64,000 nucleotides of DNA from Tomocerus qinae. Lineage: Eukaryota > Arthropoda > Collembola > Entomobryomorpha > Tomoceridae. The position numbers and the translations under genes are program-made. The notes under the pieces were generated by a model that searched no databases, was not told the origin of the DNA, and worked only from the letters and a program-made list of their open reading frames with translations. Positions 57,350 through 64,000 of the stretch are shown one piece after another (positions within the stretch are counted from its first letter, which is position 1; the number at the start of each line of letters is the position of its first letter). Where the stretch lies: the NCBI GenBank assembly GCA_020055645.1, contig CM034546.1:81468001-81532000 (forward strand), in the 5' to 3' direction.

Positions 57350-60300
57350 CCTTACAGATGGGCAGTTTCCTAACCTGCCGTGATAATTTTTAGGGTCAGG
57401 GGCCCCGGCAGCAAGTAGATTAAGCAGTTTTTAAGTTGTAAGAGGCAAGTGTGGAGGAATAGGGAGAGTTAGGCAAGCGTTAAGCGGAGCGGTAATCGAG
57501 ACAACCTTCACGATTGCAAGTCGTAAAGAGAATGGCCGATAGCCGACATCCCATCAGCAGACCCAAAACTAGTCTGTATTCGTAACTTCCTTAAAGAACA
57601 ACGTCTGTCTAAACGAAAAAAGAAAGAGGTACGCAATTACTTTTTTCAAAAATGATGTTTTATACTTTCAGAAGATCAGAAGAAAACTCTGTTAGTGATT
57701 CCTTCATCAATGCGTACATTAGTGGTGCAAAATTTTCACGACAGTCCATTAGCAGGACATTTAGGTTACACAAAAACTTTCGCTAAAATTTATGAACGCT
57801 ATTATTGGCCAACAGTTAGAAAGGATACTTTGGCATATGTCTTATCATATCATAAATGCCAGAGTAGAAAGAAAAGTACAACAGCCACTCAAGGATTGCT
57901 AAATAGCATCCCCGTATTCGGAGTTTTTGAACGAATTGGCATAGATTTATGCGGCCCGTTTCCACTTAGTGATGATGGTAATGTGGTTGCAACCGACTAT
58001 TTAAGTAAAGATGCGTTCCTGAAAGCCATACCAACCAAGGAGACAGATGAGGTAGCCCTGTTCATCTTTAATCTGTAAAATAGGGTGTTTTGAAATACTT
58101 CTTTCGGACAACGGAAAAGAGTTTGCGTCATGTGTTATTGCAAATCTACGTAAACCTATGGGAATCAACTAACAACAAACAAGTCCCTTTCACCCAGCTA
58201 CCAATGGACAATGCGAGAGGTTGAACCGCACAGTAGCTGTCATGATTTCCCTATAAGCCGTAGTAGCTGTAAGTTTGCCTATAATACCAGCCAGCATGTC
58301 ACTACAGGATTGTCGCCATTCTACTTACTATATGGAGTCCATCCAACATTTCCTCTTGACGTCACAGTAGATCCACCCGGTGGAAATGAGGAAAGAACAA
58401 TTCAATTAACCCGACTAGATGAAGCTAGAAAACTGGCAACAGAAGCCATCAAAAAGTCACAGAGCAAACAGAAGGTTCGCTATGACCGGACCCATAAAGA
58501 TGTACAATTTCAACCTGGAGATATTGTCCAGTTAAATATTCCGACTCGCAGAAAAAATCAAAGCGATAAATTCCCGTTCCAAGGTCCTTACAAAATCATC
58601 CATGAACTCACTCCCGTCACCTATGAAGCAAAATTACTAGAGCCCCAAGGGAGGGAGAAACAACTTAGAAGACAGCATGTTTCGGGAATCAAGCGTAGCC
58701 CGCAAAGAGAGGAGAACGAAGAAGATGGTAAAGCGGAGGCTGAGGCTGAACAAGCTCGTAGCACTCAACCCTCCCCAGAAGTAGTCCCAGCGTCACCCTC
58801 CTCTCCTCCTACAAAACATATAGTATACCCTCCACATCGACCCGTAACCAGATCCATAACCAAACAAACAGCTCTGGAAAAGTAAATCCAAAAGAGCTGA
58901 CTCATTTAAAAATCTTTAATTTCATAAATTTTTTTCAGATGTTTTGGTTTATGTGTCTATTACTATTTCTTACGGCATCCACCGAGAAATCCCATCCTAT
59001 TAAATTGATGACGGGTGTGTACACTCGTGAATTTGATCCTATAACTATACACCATGCGTATCTTCCTCTTATCTACGATGTGGAGTTTCGTACTCCTGAG
59101 GTTCACCATATCACGGAGCTACTCAAGCCAAGTTGCGTTAAGGACGGTGACTGTATCGTCCTGTATACAGCGTTGACCCAACTGCGATCAATTCGAGACT
59201 CTCTGACATACTTGGACACCGCAATCTTCAGTTCCAACATCCAAACGGAATCCACATACAACCGCAACGGAGAGAAGTTCCTGACTTAGAAGACTGTGCC
59301 TTTCTAGGCGGGTTTCTATCCTTTTGTTTTGATGTCGCCAGAAAATCTGAGGTACAGGGACTATTCACCGATGAAGAGGGTATGACACACTATATGGAGG
59401 ATGTCAAAAGATCAGTCGTTGAAGACCATTCGGGACTCATCTCTATCAAAAATAAAGTCGAGAACTTTACGAGTAATGGAAGAGATATTTTCGATCTATT
59501 TAAAGGAAGAATGGATGCCATTTCTAAGGTACAGGTGTACCCAGCCACGTTGGCTTGGTGGAGTACTCAGTCGTCTGACTAATCAATGTGTGCTTCCACT
59601 GTCAGTAATTCTTTGGCTGGGTGAAATGGCCGAGGGCTGTTTAAAGGCGAGTGTTTGAGTTGTCAATGTGGAATTAAGACAAAGGTTAAGCACGAACCCG
59701 CAATTACAAGGGCCGTCCTATTGATACCTCGTATGTCCTGTGTACGTAGAGCAGCTTTGGATAACCTGTCTTTGTTGGGCTAGTAGACTTCCGATAACAG
59801 TCCCACGACAGTGACTCGTAAATGACAGCCTTAGGCTTCTCGGGTATTAATTAACAACAATACCAGTGTTGAGGGAGTTGGCAATAGGCCCGTATTGAGG
59901 CCTGCGCCCAGTACTATCACTTTGTAGTGAGGCAGTACACCCCATATAACATACATACAAGGTACAGGTAAAATTCGGGGAAAAGATTGATGAAAACCTA
60001 GCCCACATTGAAGACTCTTCGCACCGTAATTCTATACTTATTACTCAAGTTCTTTTTCACATGCAATGGTTAATTGAAACTCTAAAGTACTCTGGCGCCT
60101 TACAATACTGCCGAGCTAATTTAATTCCTCTGACTATCTTAAATGTTACCGAATTAACTGCAGATTTAAACGAAATCGAACGTTCTGCCAATAAAAATGG
60201 ATATAAACTCTCCATATCCAGTAGCGAAGTGTCTAAGTACTTTAGATTACCAATTGTTAACTGTGTTTTCTCCCCTGGTAGAGTTATAGTCAAAATTAAT

Positions 60301-61500
60301 GTCCCAATACAAGAAAATAGTGAAGGGAGGCTGTTCCAGCTTCTCCCAGTTCCTTTCCGCTGGCACGGCTAGCGGCTCAACCTGTCTGGTCCGAATGGAG
60401 ACTACTTATGTAGCTGTCAGTCAGGACACCGTCATCCCTGTTTCCGGAGCCAATCTGCACAACTGTGAGCCCTCCAAAGGCATATGTAACGTATCACAGT
60501 TTCTGTCCGACCCCTTGAGAGGACCCGCTTGCCCCCGGAAACTATTTAAACTCTATTGAAGAACTGAACTCCGCATGCAGATTAGAGTGCTCGCCAACCA
60601 CAGAAACGCTCATCACCCAAATCGATTCCTTTACCTTTGTTGTTACATCAGTCCTGAAAGGAACATACATCAAATGTGAAAATCCAGTCTTAATCTATGA
60701 GGTCGACGCATACACTCAGACTGGCAGTGTAGAAATCTATCTTCCCTGCTTCAAGCGGGAGAAAAACAACTCATCAATCCGCCGTTTCCCTGTCCTTCCG
60801 GCCAAGGATAACAACCTCGTATTCATCACATCATTCCTGTCGCATGGGCAAAGGTTGATAGTTTGCTGGTGGACATAAAATCCCAACATTAGACTCATCC
60901 CGATGCAAACATCACACAGGTTTTGAATTCGAACTGGACCTACGAATTCCCTGCAATCCCGGAAAAGAGTATCATGGAAAAGATCGCATCCCTCATCTGA
61001 TCCATCACTCAGTACTCTCCTATCTTCCATCATTTGCTACTTTCGATGATTAGCTGTCGTATATCTATTCTTCAAAACCCGGAGAGTTGGTCCGATCTAT
61101 GCAGCAACCGCCCAACATTAGCCTGTCGTCCGTGCTGAAATGCCCGATTGGGAATCTGCCATGTTTCACAGAATCTATTATGCAATGCTTGTTATAAATA
61201 CGCTTTTCATTATTAGAATAATTATATTCATTATTTACTGGATAGGTAAATTCTACTTGATTTGTCGACGAGGTCGTACACCCCGAGTACAGGAGTCCAG
61301 GCGTTCAAAAATAAGACTAATGACCACCACGCCTAACCATGATGATACGCAGAGGAATGTCCATACACAGTCTGATCTAGACTTATGATTTCTCTCAAAT
61401 GTAGCACTTACTACCACATGAACCCGACTCGACCCTGGCTCTTACACGAACACAAGAACTTCAAAACACAAATCATCCCAGTCTACATAAATACAAATAA
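57350..61500 (+). mobile_element. Ty3/Gypsy fossil with env (errantivirus-like)
   Basis: An internal leader-like block (57350-57550) is followed by integrase (57690-58890: zinc-binding region GHLGYTKTFAKIYERYYWP, catalytic core, and a C-terminal part with YDRTHKDVQFQPGDIVQL). An envelope-type region follows (58939-61388) with a signal-peptide-like start and a C-terminal membrane span (LFIIRIIIFIIYWIGKFYLI). gag and reverse transcriptase are absent. The copy is broken at several places and carries a SINE-like insertion at 59537-59958. Flanking LTRs were not identified. A second copy of the leader lies at 63190-63330. Confidence 0.75.
59537..59958 (+). mobile_element. SINE-like insertion in the Gypsy env region
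   Basis: A perfect 11-bp duplication AAGGTACAGGT (59526-59536 and 59959-59969) brackets 422 bp that end in CATAC repeats. An A-box-like ATGGCCGAGGGCT lies at 59626-59638, as in tRNA-Ser/Leu heads; no good B box was found. The pol III origin is therefore tentative; the insertion itself is clear. Confidence 0.75.
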
Positions 61501-62459
61501 TCATGCTTCAAAATAAAACAAAAAAAATAAAACTCAAGGGAAGTAGTAGGTAAATTTATTAGCAGTAACATTTTATTTCATGCTTTGGATTTTTTGGTTT
61601 TAGTATATAAGTTAGGATAATAATACCTATGGGACGCTTGAGTCCTGCACTATTACACACCTAGGATGGTTATAGGATAAGTCATATGTTAATCAATACT
61701 ATTAATCTGTTTTTTTCAAGTTTTCATTATTATAAGCAAAAATCTCATTCAAATAGTTTCTGTTCATTTAACATGGATTAAGGGACTAATCCACTCTGGA
61801 TAGCGAGGTGTTAAGAATTCTATTTTTAAAATCGTAATTTAATGGAAATTATTCCCTTAGGATATTTTTTTCAATTTGATGCTTATGACCCTACCCCATT
61901 CCTTTCTAAAAGTCCACCGCTCTGTAAATTCCTTACCTTTTCCGTTCTCAATCTCAACTTGCACATTTTATTGGATGATGCCGCCCTAAAAGCTATTCGG
62001 TACAAAGGATGTTTACATCCAAGTTCTAATTCTAGGCAAACCAAATTGTTATAAATAAGATACTAATTGTCATTCTCGTCAGTCAGATTTCTGCTTGTCC
62101 CCTGTACCGTAGAGATATAACATAGGTAGGTATTGTACAAATCTAGAGAGAGCATTTGAAAAGGATGCGGAAAAGCACATGACATGATGAGGGGATCTGC
62201 GCGAAAGCTATTCTCATGTGTTTTCGTACAAAATGAATTTGAATTGCCTCCGACTTCATCCTCATAGCCAATCAAAATTAAGTATTACACGTCACTATTA
62301 TTCAATTTATAACATTGAGGGAATACGATAGGCTCTCTCTACCTATACTATCTTTATGCCCTGTACTTATACGCTCCTTCATTTAAATAAAAGTCTAGTA
62401 AAATCTCGCATTTCGACAGTATTTTCACTTAATCGAATCAGGTCATCATTATACCCGAA
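61500..62459. other. Non-coding stretch
   Basis: Low-complexity A+T-rich sequence after the Gypsy fossil. Short frames at 61842-62054 (plus) and 62063-62275 (minus) show no recognisable family. Confidence 0.4.
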
Positions 62460-63138
62460 AAATATATAACAATATTGATTATTAAACTCACAGAAAATCA
62501 AAATTAATTAATATTGATTATTAAACTCACAGAAAATCAAAATTAATTAATATTGATTATTAAACTCACAGAAAATCAAAATTAATTAATATTGATTATA
62601 AAACTCACAGAAAATCAAAATTAATTAATATTGATTATTAAACTCACAGAAAATCAAAATTAATTAACATTGAGGATTAAAACCAAAAGAAAATCTAAAT
62701 AGATTAATACTGAATATCAAAATCAACAGTAAATCAAAATTCATTAATACTGAGTATTAAAATTAACAGAAATCTAAATTGATTGATATTCTGTATCAAA
62801 ATCAACAGAAAATCAAAGTTGATTGATGTAAACTATGAAAATCAATACAAAATCAAAGTACATTAATAATAACCATGAAATACAAAAACAATTGAAAAGA
62901 TTGATTTTTATCCCATAACAAGTTTTTACCAGTTTTAGTGACTTTACTATAAAATTCCAATGTCGATAGAAGCGGTAAGGTATATTTTATACCATTAGCT
63001 AAAAATTTATAGGAAACTTTTTAATGCCCATTTTTCACTTTAACTATCACTTCTTCCGTCTTTGCGTTCGAAAATTATCTTGGGTACGGATGGATGGACT
63101 CTGGGATTCTATAAGCTGCATTATTCAGGCTAGCTAAG
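62460..63138 (+). mobile_element. Family S element, copy E (left end missing)
   Basis: A 39-bp array of five clean units (62470-62660; ACTCACAGAAAATCAAAATT in the unit) is followed by decayed units. The body has AGAAGCGGTAAG, TTCGAAAATTATC and a short GGAT stretch, and the end is AGCTGCATTATTCAGGCTAG CT. The left terminus with CCTACAGCAAGCC is absent. It is the most diverged copy. Confidence 0.7.
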
Positions 63139-63189
63139 ATCTAAATAGTTGACTATGAAAGTCAACAGAAAATCAAAATTACAATTGGG

Positions 63190-63330
63190 TGGTTTCCGCA
63201 CTCACCGTGACAAATTTTAAGGTCAGAAACCCTGGCAGAAATTAGATTAGAATTAAGCGTAAAGAAGGTTTAAAGTATGACTTAGCGGAGCAAAAGACAA
63301 GACAAGCTTCACTATGGCTAGCAACAGGGG
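63190..63330 (+). mobile_element. Second Gypsy-type leader fragment (fossil)
   Basis: CCGTGACAAATTTTAAGGTC, CCTGGCAG, ATTAAGCG and TTAGCGGAGC occur in the same order as at 57385-57550. It marks a second related element, of which only this leader-like piece is recognisable here. Confidence 0.5.
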
Positions 63331-63769
63331 GAGTGTTATAATAATTTTATTGATATAATATTCCAAATTAATATTTTTGGGGACCTCGGGAAATTTGGAG
63401 GGTTGAAAAGCGAACAGTTTCTGAAAATTTGTAACGTTTATTTCAAATTTTTTTGGCCCGAATTTTTTAACCATATTCCATGGCGTAATACTTCGTTAAA
63501 TTCTCTACAAAATGATATATACCCCTTAAAAAGCAAAAATTTGCGAATATATATGATGCCCATAAGTCTTGTGCGAGGAGTGGTTGAGTGTAGACCTACA
63601 AGTTTTCCTCTCCACCAAGCTAGCCTTTTACTATCTTACGCTTGCTTATAGACGTACGCTTGCGTATAGCTCGTTACGGCCCACTAGTAACACCTAATTA
63701 TAGACATGTACTGGACAATTTTCTAAGTCATAAAATATAGACTAGTGATACAAAATTTCTACTTGATTA

Positions 63770-64000
63770 ATGGAAACACCAACTCGAGGCAAACGGAATT
63801 TTGATCAAACCCTTTGTAGTCCCGAAAATATAATAAGCAAAAAACAAACAATGGCTTTAACGAAACAAGACTTACAACAACTTCGTGAAAACATCAGACA
63901 AGATATGAAAAGTGAACTAAATCCAATATTCAACCAGTTAAAACAGTGTCAATGGAAGCTGTCCATATTGCATAAAAAAGTGAGAGAAAAAAATATTATT
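63770..64000 (+). CDS. Open frame running off the window, coiled-coil N-terminus
   Basis: The frame opens with ATG at 63770 and stays open for all 77 codons to the window end. It begins METPTRGKRNFDQ and continues MALTKQDLQQLRENIRQDMK, then a heptad-like Gln/Leu/Lys stretch. A second in-frame ATG at 63851 is possible. Basic N-terminus plus coiled coil resembles ORF1 proteins of LINEs; a Gag-type N-terminus is the alternative, given the leader fragment just upstream. The end is outside the window. Confidence 0.45.
   Translation, partial: METPTRGKRNFDQTLCSPENIISKKQTMALTKQDLQQLRENIRQDMKSELNPIFNQLKQCQWKLSILHKKVREKNII

Overview
The window looks like a piece of an A+T-rich, repeat-laden invertebrate genome, most likely an arthropod. 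Evidence is GT-AG introns, a C-type lectin gene of arthropod style, an env-bearing Gypsy-type fossil, Polinton, BEL/Pao and Penelope-like remains, at least eight LINE pieces, and many short non-autonomous elements. There are no operons, no bacterial-style genes, and no rRNA or complete tRNA gene that I can see.

Host coding content is tiny and easily missed. Three plus-strand exons (42595-42677, 42863-42968, 55012-55236) join in matching phase (1-0, 0-1, 1-1) into one complete C-type lectin domain of 138 codons. Its second intron is about 12 kb and is filled with nested transposons. A separate phase 1-1 exon at 5995-6150 encodes a six-cysteine ShKT-like module on the same strand. It could belong to the same secreted or membrane protein, but 36 kb of repeats separates them and no linking exon is secure.

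Layout: 1-1340 unknown frame and possible LTR; 1343-2136 satellite-bearing element (family S, copy A); 4546-5215 18-bp array; 5995-6150 ShKT-like exon; 6306-7544 hAT-type element with perfect target duplication; 7840-12660 an inverted pair of a second satellite-bearing family enclosing a CR1/Jockey-like LINE; 14428-16111 a reading frame split by a second copy of the same hAT element; 16240-23190 a LINE interrupted by another LINE; 23600-28000 Polinton fossil with a 1-kb foldback element inside; 28150-30362 Penelope-like RT then a LINE; 32122-32281 promoter-like MITE; 32575-34495 tandem 325-bp repeat with a LINE inserted; 37138-38530 foldback element; 39212-42207 two family S copies head to head; 42595-55236 the lectin domain and its intron; 56235-57176 LINE ORF1; 57350-61500 Gypsy fossil with env; 62460-63138 family S copy E; 63770-64000 an open frame running off the window.

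The strongest structural results come from target-site duplications and matching ends readable directly in the sequence: two hAT copies with 8-bp duplications, a third hAT element containing a LOA-type LINE with its own 9-bp duplication, and a tRNA-headed SINE whose 3' tail matches the 3' end of that LINE. Transposon family names come from remembered protein motifs, not from a search.
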